This document shows positions 25,130 through 33,093 of a DNA stretch of 64,000 bases, in pieces; the first letter of the stretch is position 1; every line of letters begins with the position of its first letter. A program made the position numbers and the translations under genes. The notes beneath the pieces were generated by a model, which did not search any database, was not told the DNA's origin, and saw only the letters and a list, made by a program, of their open reading frames with translations. Source of the stretch: Chthonomonas sp. UBA2362 (GTDB lineage Bacteria; Armatimonadota; Fimbriimonadia; Fimbriimonadales; Fimbriimonadaceae); contig DDTO01000004.1 of NCBI GenBank assembly GCA_002344135.1, positions 358,473 to 422,472 on the forward strand, written 5' to 3'.

Positions 25130-27202
25130 TTAGGCGGCGATGCGAAGGGGTGGCTCGCCGCGCATGAGGGCGACGAATCCGATGGCGAGGTCCGGATCGA
25201 ATTGAACGGACGCGTTCTTCTCGATCTCACCGAGGGCGATGCCCGCATCGAGGCCCTTGCGGTAGGGTCGGTCGCTGGTCATCGCGTCGTAGGTATCGGC
25301 AACCGCGAGGAAGCGGGCGACGAAGGGGATCTGCTCGCCGGCCAGGCCGTCGGGATACCCGCGGCCGTCCCAGCGCTCGTGATGGTGCCGCACCCCGGGG
25401 AGGGTATCGGCCAGATGCGGGAGCCAACTGACGATGCGCTCGCCCAATTCGGGATGCCGCTCCATCATCTGGCGCTCGTCCTCGTCTAGCCGACCGGGCT
25501 TCTTGAGAACGGCGTCGGGAACGCCGATCTTCCCAACGTCGTGGAGAATGCCCGTTCGGTAGACGAGGTCGATGAAGTCGTCGTCCATTCCCACCCACCG
25601 GGCGAGGTTGGAAGCGTACTCGGCCACTCGGCGGGAATGGCCATGCGTGTAGGGGTCCTTGGCGTCGACGGCCTCGGCGAGCGCCATGATCGCTGCCATG
25701 TCGCCTGCGCCTAGAAACTGGTGGAGGGCTTCCTGGCCGCCGTGACTTGCAAGGGCGCCTCTGGCGACCGAATCTGGCTGTTCCTTGGCGAGCGTGCATC
25801 CCAGGTCCGCGGCAACGGCGAGCGACTCGGCGCTGCTGGCGTCGGCGGGGAACATCGCGTAGCCCGCCCGAAGGCTAAGTCCTGGAGAAGAGAGATCGGT
25901 GACCAAACGCAGGGCGAGGGAAGTGATCGCCTCCTCTGCGCCCGCGACGTAAATCGCAAACTCGTCGCCGGACCATCGCCCGACGAGCGCATCATCGGGC
26001 GCGTGCTCCTCGACGCCCCGCGCGATCATCGCGAGCATGGCGTCGCCTCGGGCGTGTCCGTGCTCGCGGTTGAAGGCTGCAAAGCCCTCGGCGTCGAGAA
26101 TCACGAGTCCGCCGGGAACCTGCTCTGCCAGGGAAGCTTCCATCCTCTCGCGGAACGTCCGGTAGTTGAGGACCTCGGTGAGCGGATCGAGGTATGCCAG
26201 GCTGGCAAGGCGCTCTCGGGAAGTCCGGAGGGCGTCGCAGGTTTCGTCGAACACACGCTGGAGCAAACCGATCTCGTCTCGGCGATCTGTGGCAATCGCG
26301 CTGGGCCACTCGCCGCGCTGAAGGGCTTTTGCGGCGACGATGACTCCATCGAGCGGACGAGTTACGCTCTTGGCAAGCCAGAACGCGGCGGCGATGGCCA
26401 ACGGCAGCAGGACGGCAAAGAGCCAGACGTTGTTGCCTACGAGGCGGTTCGACAGGGCGGCCACTTCGGCGGCGGGCATCGAGATCGCGTACCCGAGGCC
26501 CGGTTCTCCAGCCGCAAGGGGTGACCAGGCCAGATACACTTCTCGATTGCCGATCCGGCTTTGATAGGGTTCCGATGAGAGGCGGATCGAGGCGGGCACC
26601 TCGGACATAGAAGAGGCAAGCGTGCGGTTGCCCTGGGTGAGCAAGACTCCGACCCCGAGACCGGTTGCTGCTTCCGCCATTACTTTCGAGTCGAGGGTCG
26701 AAAGGACACCGAGAAAGCCCTTCGTGTATCCGTTGATCTCGACCGAGACCGCAACCAGAACACAGGCTCGCTCACTGACCAGCTTCACGGCCGACCACTC
26801 ACCGTTGGCGTCGGAGCGATCGAACGAAAAGAAGTGCCTGTCACCTGGACCCAGAGCACCAGCAGCTCCAAGAAACTCGCCCTCGGCTCCGATCGCGATG
26901 AGACCCTGAACATCGAGTTGCTTCTGGTAGTAGCGCAGGGCGTCCTCGATGGTCGCCCGGTCCCGCGTTTCCACGACGGAGCGGATGATGGGTAGCTGGA
27001 CGACGAGTTTCGCTTCTCTCGAAAGCGCTCTCCGCTTACTATCGAGCAGGTTGCCGAGAGCTGCTCCAGTCTTGCGGAGATTGGCCTTGCTGAGGTCTAA
27101 GACGCTCTGCTTTGCGGCTGCATTGATCGTCCACCACATGAGGGTGGCCATCGCAGCCAAGCCCCCGAACACGAACAACCCGAGTTTCGTCCGGAACGTC
27201 AT
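25130..27202 (-). CDS. Membrane sensor with HAMP, GGDEF and HD-GYP domains
   Basis: 690 residues: helix at about 7-30, an extracytoplasmic sensor of about 220 residues (dCache-like), a second helix at about 245-265, a HAMP linker, a GGDEF domain (about 345-480) and an HD-GYP domain (about 510-690). HD-GYP proteins degrade cyclic di-GMP. The residues are intact (HDVGKIG, then HHERWDGRGYPDG). The GGDEF signature is changed to SGDEF and the inhibitory-site RxxD is not evident, so cyclase activity is uncertain and it may be regulatory. Its start overlaps the stop of the cupredoxin gene as ATGA, so the sensed signal may involve that protein. Confidence 0.9.
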   Translation of the reverse strand: MTFRTKLGLFVFGGLAAMATLMWWTINAAAKQSVLDLSKANLRKTGAALGNLLDSKRRALSREAKLVVQLPIIRSVVETRDRATIEDALRYYQKQLDVQGLIAIGAEGEFLGAAGALGPGDRHFFSFDRSDANGEWSAVKLVSERACVLVAVSVEINGYTKGFLGVLSTLDSKVMAEAATGLGVGVLLTQGNRTLASSMSEVPASIRLSSEPYQSRIGNREVYLAWSPLAAGEPGLGYAISMPAAEVAALSNRLVGNNVWLFAVLLPLAIAAAFWLAKSVTRPLDGVIVAAKALQRGEWPSAIATDRRDEIGLLQRVFDETCDALRTSRERLASLAYLDPLTEVLNYRTFRERMEASLAEQVPGGLVILDAEGFAAFNREHGHARGDAMLAMIARGVEEHAPDDALVGRWSGDEFAIYVAGAEEAITSLALRLVTDLSSPGLSLRAGYAMFPADASSAESLAVAADLGCTLAKEQPDSVARGALASHGGQEALHQFLGAGDMAAIMALAEAVDAKDPYTHGHSRRVAEYASNLARWVGMDDDFIDLVYRTGILHDVGKIGVPDAVLKKPGRLDEDERQMMERHPELGERIVSWLPHLADTLPGVRHHHERWDGRGYPDGLAGEQIPFVARFLAVADTYDAMTSDRPYRKGLDAGIALGEIEKNASVQFDPDLAIGFVALMRGEPPLRIAA

Positions 27203-27750
27203 TTGGCGCCGAGGTCGATGTCGATGATCTTGTTTCCCGATGCCTGCAATCGGTTTTCCCGCGTTCTGCCGCTCTCATGCCAGACCTTCACGGTGTACTC
27301 TCCTGGCTTGACGTTCGCGATCCTGAACTTGCCGGTGCGGTCGGTCGTTGCATAGTAGGGCGTGTCGACGACCATGATGTATGCACTCATTTCGGGATGC
27401 ACGTTGCAGAGGATCGAGACGAGTCCCGGGTTGTCGAAGGTAACCGACTTCGAGGACCCTCGCGGATACATTCCGAGATCGAACTTCTTGGCCTTGAAAT
27501 GGGCAAAGACGTTGTGATAGATCGTGTCGTCGTTCGGAAACTCGACCTTCGATCCGACTGTGACAACGAGAACGTGCGGGCGAAAGACTTTCCCTTTCTG
27601 CGAGAGTTTCGCCCCGCTGATTGGCTTTGCCCGCTCATTGCCTTCGAGGGTTACCACGGCGTTCGCGGCGGGCTTCTTCGAGAGCACGACCGTGCCTTCG
27701 ACCGTCGAATCTTGGCTGAGTAGGATTCCTGTGAGGGTGGCGAGCAGCAT
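27199..27750 (-). CDS. Exported cupredoxin-like protein with carboxypeptidase-regulatory-like tail
   Basis: 183 residues with a short signal sequence. A plastocyanin-like domain has a complete type-1 copper site: His79 (YHNVF), then Cys115, His118 and Met121 in CNVHPEM. The C-terminal part, TDRTGKFRIANVKPGEYTVKVW, looks like a carboxypeptidase-regulatory-like beta module. Proteins of this type are often annotated as methylamine utilisation proteins, without proof of that role. The ATG at 27750 is used because the longer frame runs into the porin gene. Gene order is porin-like, cupredoxin, sensor, with a 14-nt gap and then a 4-nt overlap. Confidence 0.82.
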   Translation of the reverse strand: MLLATLTGILLSQDSTVEGTVVLSKKPAANAVVTLEGNERAKPISGAKLSQKGKVFRPHVLVVTVGSKVEFPNDDTIYHNVFAHFKAKKFDLGMYPRGSSKSVTFDNPGLVSILCNVHPEMSAYIMVVDTPYYATTDRTGKFRIANVKPGEYTVKVWHESGRTRENRLQASGNKIIDIDLGAK

Positions 27751-27764
27751 GGTGGAACTCCGGT

Positions 27765-28694
27765 TCAGAAACGATAGCGAAACATGACCATCGACGACCA
27801 TCCTTTGAGGTCGGCGGTCGCGGTGTTGGTTGGGCCGAAGCCGTAGGCGACCATCAGCACGATATTGGGTGTAAGGGCGTACTTGGCCCCGAGGGTGTGC
27901 AGCTCGAGCGTTTCAGTCTTGCCAGGGAGCCTATTGAAGTCGTAGCGCCCGAGAATTGTCAGCTTGGGGATGCCGACGATCTTGAGGCCTGCATCGAGAT
28001 AGCCACCGCCCGCGGTCTTGCCACCCTTCGAGTTGGCCAGCAATTCGCCTCGAAGCACGATGTTTGGCAGGGAGTAGCGAAAGTCGAGCCCGTAGGCCTT
28101 GGGCGCATCCTTGGCGAACCACCTGTCCCCGACCAGACCGTTCAAGCCGACGATAGCGTCCCCGACCGCCATCTCCGTGCGCAGGACGTAATGGTCGATC
28201 TTTTCTGGCAGAACCTGCCACCGATCCGAAGTGGCGTCCACGGCGGATGCTTGTAGGAAGACTGGCCCCAGGTTCGCGTGAACGGAAACCCCCGTGTCGA
28301 GGCGTAGGATAGAGCGCAGATCGGCGATCGCCATCGTTTGCACGAGAGGGCGGAAGGTCGTGCCCCAATACCAGGCGTCGTCCCAATTGTTATGGCCGAA
28401 GGGCGTGCGGATGCGTCCGACCCAGACTTCGGCCTTGTCGAAACTCAAACTCAGGAAGTTCTCGTCGAGCATCTTGATCTTGCGCGAGTTGATCTCCCAG
28501 TAGCCGAAGGTAAGGCGTGCTCGCGGCGTCAGGTCGATAAAGAGGAGTGCCCACGTGCCGTTGTTGCGACCCACGAATGCGTCGCCCTGAGGCGTGGCGT
28601 TGATGAACTGCTCCACCACGCCCGTCACCGGCCGGTCCTGCCCGAAGGCGAACACCACAGCCAAGAAGGCTGCCGGAACTGCCGCAAGCTTCAT
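27765..28694 (-). CDS. Porin-like outer-membrane beta-barrel protein
   Basis: 309 residues. A signal peptide (VPAAFLAVVFAFGQ) is followed by alternating amphipathic strands with many aromatic residues and a C-terminal Phe (SSMVMFRYRF), the usual ending for outer-membrane barrels recognised by the BAM machinery. A typical start, LLFIDLTPRARLTFGYWEI, is seen near residue 50. It is likely to be a barrel with a specific role rather than a general porin. It is the first gene of an operon with the cupredoxin and the c-di-GMP sensor. The substrate is unknown and the barrel assignment is inferred from pattern. Confidence 0.65.
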   Translation of the reverse strand: MKLAAVPAAFLAVVFAFGQDRPVTGVVEQFINATPQGDAFVGRNNGTWALLFIDLTPRARLTFGYWEINSRKIKMLDENFLSLSFDKAEVWVGRIRTPFGHNNWDDAWYWGTTFRPLVQTMAIADLRSILRLDTGVSVHANLGPVFLQASAVDATSDRWQVLPEKIDHYVLRTEMAVGDAIVGLNGLVGDRWFAKDAPKAYGLDFRYSLPNIVLRGELLANSKGGKTAGGGYLDAGLKIVGIPKLTILGRYDFNRLPGKTETLELHTLGAKYALTPNIVLMVAYGFGPTNTATADLKGWSSMVMFRYRF

Positions 28695-28779
28695 CCTGAG
28701 AGAATCATCGGCAGATCCTCGAGGAGAGTGGAAGATTCGGCGGGAGAGTTCAGATTCGACTCGCCCGCCGATGAAGGAC

Positions 28780-30477
28780 TCAGAACCTTGACTTCGGGTA
28801 CTGCCGAGGCTTCGGCGAGCGAGGATCGGAACCCGGGGCTGGCCGATTGGCGACCGCAGCCGATGCTTCGCGCGTCCGATCGTAGTGGATTCCCGCCGAT
28901 GGCGGCTTGCCGTAGAGTTCGGGGCGCTGGTACTTGCCGACGTCGGTTCCCTGTTTCTCCACTTCGACAGGAGCTCCATATCGACGAACATGCGCATCGT
29001 TTCTCTTGGCCAGAACTTGCCAGCACACCTCGACGTTAGGGCGGCTCGTGCGGATCAGGAATCGGCCGTTCTCGATCTTGCGAGCGACTTTCACCTGAAC
29101 GAAGTCTTCGCCTTCATCGATCACTGTCAGGTTGTATCGCGGCTTCGCGTTGATCGCCTCGAAGTAATCGGGCAGTTGCACCCAGGCATGGCCACTCGTG
29201 TCGGTCCGAACCGTGCCGCCGTATTGGTTGGTCGGTTCCGGTCCCTCGGAACAATAGTGGCGCAGGTAGGCATGCTCGGGGTCGAGCGGATGGTCGATCT
29301 CGAACGACTTGAGGCCGCTGGCGCCGAAGTTGCCGATACTGTAGACGCCGTAGCCATACCCGTAAACATCCACTCCCATGACGCCGAATGTACCGTTGTC
29401 GCTGAAGTTTGTTTGGCCCCAGACTCCGGCGCCGGACGGGACGACGGTCACGCCTACTGCGCCATCGTAGAAATTGCCGAGTGAACCGGTGTTACCTCGA
29501 AGGCCATTGCCAACCACGCCACTTCCGAACAATGTGTTCGTGTATCCGTATACACCAGCCGCTCCTTCGGTGTTCGTGTGGCCGTAAACGCCTACACTCG
29601 GCCCTCCGACGTCCCCAAAGTTTCCGGTAGTGCTGTTCTGGCCGTGCAAACCATATCCTTGCACACTGTCGCTCCGCCCAAAGACGCCAAAGTTCTGAGA
29701 GCCGTTGCCGTGGGCATAGCCGTAGACTCCCGAGCCGAAGGCACCGTAGTTCCGACCCACGACCCCGTCGTATCTCGTGCCGAGCATGCCGATTGTGCCG
29801 ACCGAGGGGTTGTTTCCCACGACGGCCTCGCCATCCGGACTGTTCGTGTTGCCGAGGACTCCCATAGCGAATCCGGATGTACGATTCGCATCTCCGAAGA
29901 CGCCTGCCTGGTTCTCGTTGGGCGTCACACCGAGGACCCCTTCCCAACGGGTGCCGAGGTAACCGAACGTCATTGAAACTGCGTTGTGGCCAAAGACGGC
30001 ATCGAATTCTTGTGCCAAGTGGGCGCTGACGCCCGTGTTGCCGTTGAAGGAAGCGAGGCCTTTGTTCTGTGCGGCGATCTCGACGAGGGTTCCGGTCGCA
30101 GAATTCAGACCGATCAATCCGAGCTGCTCGGAAACACCTCTGATGGCCGGACCGCTGCTCTGGATGCGAAAGGCATCCCCTTCAACTGTGCAAACCCCGG
30201 AGAAGGGCAACGCGAGTCCGTCCGGACTCCACGCAGCCATTCCGTCCGAGTTGGAGCGAAGCACCGCACCGTCCGAAGCCCCGGCCGGAAGCTGAAGCCC
30301 GCCAGCCCGGATCGACCCCGTGATGTTGATATGGCCGACTTGTGCCGCTCCTGGAAAGGCGCTCTGAAGCGCCACCAGCGAGTGTGAAATCTGTGCTGAG
30401 ACAACCGCGCTGCTCAAGGTCAGCGTACCGAGCGCCACTATTCGCGCGCATTGAGAACTGGCTCGATCGAACTTCAT
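28780..30477 (-). CDS. Secreted protein with many Gly-rich GVxG repeats
   Basis: 565 residues. A signal peptide (TLTLSSAVVSAQ) is followed by about twenty short repeats of the form GVYG/GVFG/GVVG with N, T and S between them (about residues 100-370), such as GVYGHTNTEGAAGVYGYTNT. These would fold as a beta-helix or beta-solenoid. After them comes a conserved-looking block, LKSFEIDHPLDPEHAYL, and a C-terminal domain with VRTDTSGHAWVQLPDYFEA. That block occurs in many bacterial surface or fibre-like proteins. AGGAGGAAAACGAA before the ATG is a strong Shine-Dalgarno. Function unknown; likely surface or matrix. Confidence 0.75.
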   Translation of the reverse strand: MKFDRASSQCARIVALGTLTLSSAVVSAQISHSLVALQSAFPGAAQVGHINITGSIRAGGLQLPAGASDGAVLRSNSDGMAAWSPDGLALPFSGVCTVEGDAFRIQSSGPAIRGVSEQLGLIGLNSATGTLVEIAAQNKGLASFNGNTGVSAHLAQEFDAVFGHNAVSMTFGYLGTRWEGVLGVTPNENQAGVFGDANRTSGFAMGVLGNTNSPDGEAVVGNNPSVGTIGMLGTRYDGVVGRNYGAFGSGVYGYAHGNGSQNFGVFGRSDSVQGYGLHGQNSTTGNFGDVGGPSVGVYGHTNTEGAAGVYGYTNTLFGSGVVGNGLRGNTGSLGNFYDGAVGVTVVPSGAGVWGQTNFSDNGTFGVMGVDVYGYGYGVYSIGNFGASGLKSFEIDHPLDPEHAYLRHYCSEGPEPTNQYGGTVRTDTSGHAWVQLPDYFEAINAKPRYNLTVIDEGEDFVQVKVARKIENGRFLIRTSRPNVEVCWQVLAKRNDAHVRRYGAPVEVEKQGTDVGKYQRPELYGKPPSAGIHYDRTREASAAVANRPAPGSDPRSPKPRQYPKSRF

Positions 30478-30568
30478 TTCGTTTTCCTCCTGGTCCCGTT
30501 CGTGGTGGACCAGCGAACCTAGATGGAGTAATGGGCGCGGATCTGCCGTACCCGGGACCTTCAGCCCC

Positions 30569-30619
30569 TTGACACGACCGCAAGGAGGACGCTAGAATAA
30601 CCATTCAGTTATATAACTG
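30569..30619 (+). promoter_or_regulatory. Promoter and operator of the ArsR-family gene
   Basis: TTGACA (30569-30574), 18 bp, TAGAAT (30593-30598) form a good sigma-70-type promoter. Just after it lies CAGTTATATAACTG (30606-30619), a perfect 14-bp palindrome covering the likely transcription start. ArsR-family repressors bind such palindromes, so autorepression of this operon is the natural reading (inference). Confidence 0.7.
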
Positions 30620-30631
30620 ATCCATTAAGTA

Positions 30632-30991
30632 ATGCCTACCGACACCCTCAGCTCAACCTTGTTCGCACTCGCCGATCCGACCAGACGGGCAATCTTGGCC
30701 CGCCTCGCCGGAGGTGAGCGATCGGTGAAGGAGCTTGCGGAACCGTTTTCGATTTCGCAGCCCGCGATTTCGAAGCACCTGCGAGTGCTCGAGCGGGCCA
30801 ACCTCATCGAGCGGGGAAGGAATGCTCAACTGAGGCCGGCGCGGCTCCGCGCGGAACCGCTTCGCGACGTGGCGGAATGGCTCGAGACCTATCGACGATT
30901 CTGGGATGTGAGTTTCGATCGGCTCGACGACTACCTCAGCGAACTCAGGGCCAAGGAGAGCCAGGAGAGCCATGACCGGACCGACCGATAG
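30632..30991 (+). CDS. ArsR-family HTH transcriptional regulator
   Basis: 119 residues: winged helix of the ArsR/SmtB family with FALADPTRRAILARLAGGE, SVKELAEPFSISQPAISKHLRVLE and a wing, LIERGRNAQLRPARL. There is no CxC or other clear metal-binding site, as in the subgroup that pairs with SRPBCC/AHSA1 proteins. The following gene is of that type and starts 13 bp after the stop. The promoter TTGACA-18-TAGAAT and a 14-bp palindrome lie just upstream, suggesting autorepression. Confidence 0.93.
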   Translation: MPTDTLSSTLFALADPTRRAILARLAGGERSVKELAEPFSISQPAISKHLRVLERANLIERGRNAQLRPARLRAEPLRDVAEWLETYRRFWDVSFDRLDDYLSELRAKESQESHDRTDR

Positions 30992-31004
30992 GAGAAACAG
31001 GACT

Positions 31005-31493
31005 ATGCAGCAGACATCCAAGCTAACCGTCACCCTACCGAACGACCTAGAGATCGTTCTGACGCGTTCCTTCGACGCCCCGAAACATCTGGTGTTCGAA
31101 GCCTTTACCAAGTGCGAGCACTACGCTCGGTGGTGGGGTCTTCGCGACATGACCCTCGCCCAATGCGAAATGGACTTTCGCGTCGGCGGGCGATGGCGCC
31201 GCGTCCTGCGGATGCCCGACGGATCGGAGCATCCCTTCAGGGGAGAGTTCATAGAAATCGTCCCGACCGAGAAGATCGTTCAGACCTTCGTGTACGACGT
31301 CGAGTTCATTCGGGACCATCCGTCGATCGAGACGATGGAACTGACCGAGGAAGGTGGTCGGACTACTTTGACGGCAACGGTCCGCCACAAGACCAAGGAA
31401 GCTCGCGACGGACACCTTCAATCGGGAATGGAGTCCGGCGCAAGCGAGTCCTACGATCGGCTCGAAGAATTGCTGGCCGAACTCCAAGGCTGA
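31005..31493 (+). CDS. SRPBCC/AHSA1-family protein
   Basis: 162 residues with the Bet v1-like / AHSA1 plan: LTRSFDAPKHLVFEAFT, then WWGLRDM, FRVGGRWRRVLRMPDG and a C-terminal helix ending YDRLEELLAEL. Such proteins have a hydrophobic cavity and bind small ligands; several are co-transcribed with an ArsR repressor, as here. The ATG at 31005 (AGGAG 11 bases upstream) is preferred over an in-frame ATG at 30972, which would overlap the regulator. Ligand unknown. Confidence 0.9.
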   Translation: MQQTSKLTVTLPNDLEIVLTRSFDAPKHLVFEAFTKCEHYARWWGLRDMTLAQCEMDFRVGGRWRRVLRMPDGSEHPFRGEFIEIVPTEKIVQTFVYDVEFIRDHPSIETMELTEEGGRTTLTATVRHKTKEARDGHLQSGMESGASESYDRLEELLAELQG

Positions 31494-31503
31494 CGATCTC
31501 CGT

Positions 31504-31528
31504 GTGGCGACCCCTAAGGGGTCGCCAC
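31504..31528. terminator. Bidirectional terminator hairpin
   Basis: GTGGCGACCCCT (31504-31515) and AGGGGTCGCCAC (31517-31528) are perfect inverted repeats around one base. They lie between the convergent SRPBCC gene and the secreted-protein gene, and overlap the last codons of the latter. Confidence 0.65.
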
Positions 31529-32005
31529 GATCCAGACCGCATCGAAGTGCATGCGGAAGAGAATCGACTGTCGGGAACGAATGCGGACCCTGACGACCCC
31601 GCTGCTGCTGAAGAAATCCCGTCCTGCGGCCAGTTGATAGTAGCTGTCGATCCCCGTGATGTCGTAGCGGATGTCCTTCGTCTCCCACGCGTTTTGCCGC
31701 CAGTTGAAGACGTCGATAGAGACGTTTCCTCGCGTAGACCGCTGTAGCTTCAGATAGAGATTCAGTCGGACTGCGGTGCTCAGCCGAAACAGGCTGTTCT
31801 GGGCCGTATAGACGGCCTCTGCGAAGCGAAACGTGCCGTTGCTAGCGCGAATCGTGTAGCTGAAAGTATCCGGGGTCGCCAAGCTGAACAGGTCGCCGGC
31901 TTCCCGCACACCCTGAGTGGTCGACATCGACACGGGAATCCCCGGCTGGGCGAGCACGGCTTGTGCTGCGAAGAGGCTGAGCATGATCGTCAATCGCTTC
32001 CTCAC
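31514..32005 (-). CDS. Secreted hypothetical protein
   Basis: 163 residues. A signal peptide (RLTIMLSLFAAQAVLA) precedes a beta-rich mature domain with no cysteines and no family that I recognise. The start is GTG at 32005, which overlaps the stop of a 20-codon ORF as GTGA, so translation may depend on that short ORF. The function is unknown. The composition suits an exported or surface protein. Confidence 0.65.
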   Translation of the reverse strand: MRKRLTIMLSLFAAQAVLAQPGIPVSMSTTQGVREAGDLFSLATPDTFSYTIRASNGTFRFAEAVYTAQNSLFRLSTAVRLNLYLKLQRSTRGNVSIDVFNWRQNAWETKDIRYDITGIDSYYQLAAGRDFFSSSGVVRVRIRSRQSILFRMHFDAVWIVATP

Positions 32006-32064
32006 TGGACCACCGCCTGGAGATGGCCGCTCGGACGGGGAGTCTTGTTTGTATGGTTTTGCAT
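32002..32064 (-). CDS. Possible 20-residue leader peptide
   Basis: A 20-codon ORF (MQNHTNKTPRPSGHLQAVVQ) has a strong Shine-Dalgarno (AGGAAGG, five bases before the ATG at 32064) and ends in the first bases of the secreted-protein gene as GTGA. The downstream GTG lacks its own Shine-Dalgarno, so the short ORF probably loads ribosomes for it. Whether the peptide has a role of its own is unknown. Confidence 0.45.
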   Translation of the reverse strand: MQNHTNKTPRPSGHLQAVVQ

Positions 32065-32174
32065 GTCTTCCTTCCTGTCGAGATTTCGCTTGAAGCGATG
32101 CAAGTTCGACGAAGGAGGGAACGGCCGCGCCGACCGCCTTGGGCCGCCCGGCTCATGCCGAAAGTGAGGTGTCT

Positions 32175-33044
32175 TTAGCCGGAGGCCGCCAGTCGGTTCG
32201 ACTGGGCGATGCGGGCGATATCTCCCCATGCCGATTCGAGATCGGAAAGCAGAGGGGTTTGCGCTCTGGCAAGGGGAACGAGGTCCAGGTCGATGGTGCA
32301 GTAGATGATGTGCTCTTCGACGATCGGCGCCTGAACCATGGTTTGACCCATCGGGTCGATCATCATGCTCCCGCCGGTGAAGCCCTTGCCACCCTCGAAT
32401 CCGCACAGTTGGCAATTGACGCAAAAGACGCCGTGTTCTTCGGCCACGCACTTAAGGAGGCGTTCGTATCGGTCCAGATTGTCTGGATGGGAGCTGCCGA
32501 AGCCGCGAGCGGGTGAGGCGCTCGGAACGAGGAGAACGCTCGCGCCTGCGACTGCGGCGAGCGTCGGCAGGATCGAGTGCCAGACGTCCTCGCAGATCAG
32601 AAGAGCCATCCGTCCGAATCGAGTTTCGAAAACTCCGAGTTCCCTGCCGCGTGAGACGAACCGCTCTTCGTCGAACACTCCGTAGGTCGGGAGGAAGAAC
32701 TTTCGGTAGACCTGCCTGATCCGCGCTTCGGCGCCGATTTCGAGGTAGGCGGCCGCGTTGTAGAGGCTCGCCCCTTCGAGTTCATAGAAGCCTAGTGCGA
32801 TGTCGATTGGCTTTGGCAGGCCTTGCATGCGCGATTCCAGTTCTTGGGCTAGAGTCGCGGACGAGATCGCGCTCTCGTACACGCCTCCCTCGAGGAAGTA
32901 GCCGCTCGTCGCCGTCTCGGGGAAGAGCACGAGGTCGGCGCCGGCCGCCGATGCCTCGAGAGTGACTTCGGCGATCCGGTCGAGGTTGGCCGCGGTTTCA
33001 GCCTTGCGAGGCGCGATCTGAGCGCAAGCGGCGACGAAGGTCAT
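32175..33044 (-). CDS. Carbon-nitrogen hydrolase (nitrilase superfamily)
   Basis: 289 residues with the catalytic triad of the nitrilase superfamily: Glu43 (FPETATSGYF), Lys115 (YRKFFLPTYGVFDEERF) and Cys151 (ALLICEDVWH). The family hydrolyses amides or nitriles; the CEDVWH sequence is also seen in the amidase domain of glutamine-dependent NAD synthetase and related stand-alone proteins. The substrate cannot be called. TAGAAT six bases before the ATG, with no Shine-Dalgarno, supports the start. It is divergent from rlmN. Confidence 0.9.
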   Translation of the reverse strand: MTFVAACAQIAPRKAETAANLDRIAEVTLEASAAGADLVLFPETATSGYFLEGGVYESAISSATLAQELESRMQGLPKPIDIALGFYELEGASLYNAAAYLEIGAEARIRQVYRKFFLPTYGVFDEERFVSRGRELGVFETRFGRMALLICEDVWHSILPTLAAVAGASVLLVPSASPARGFGSSHPDNLDRYERLLKCVAEEHGVFCVNCQLCGFEGGKGFTGGSMMIDPMGQTMVQAPIVEEHIIYCTIDLDLVPLARAQTPLLSDLESAWGDIARIAQSNRLAASG

Positions 33045-33093
33045 GGGCGGATTCTACCGAGGATGGCCACCTTCGGCTGGTACACTCGAACCT

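Noticed and set aside
23534..25489. A 651-codon plus-strand frame across transketolase
   Set aside because: It is antisense to a gene with complete transketolase motifs; low-complexity composition.
28695..28997. An N-terminal extension of the porin-like protein
   Set aside because: It overlaps the C-terminus of the repeat-rich gene and precedes a clear signal peptide at 28694.
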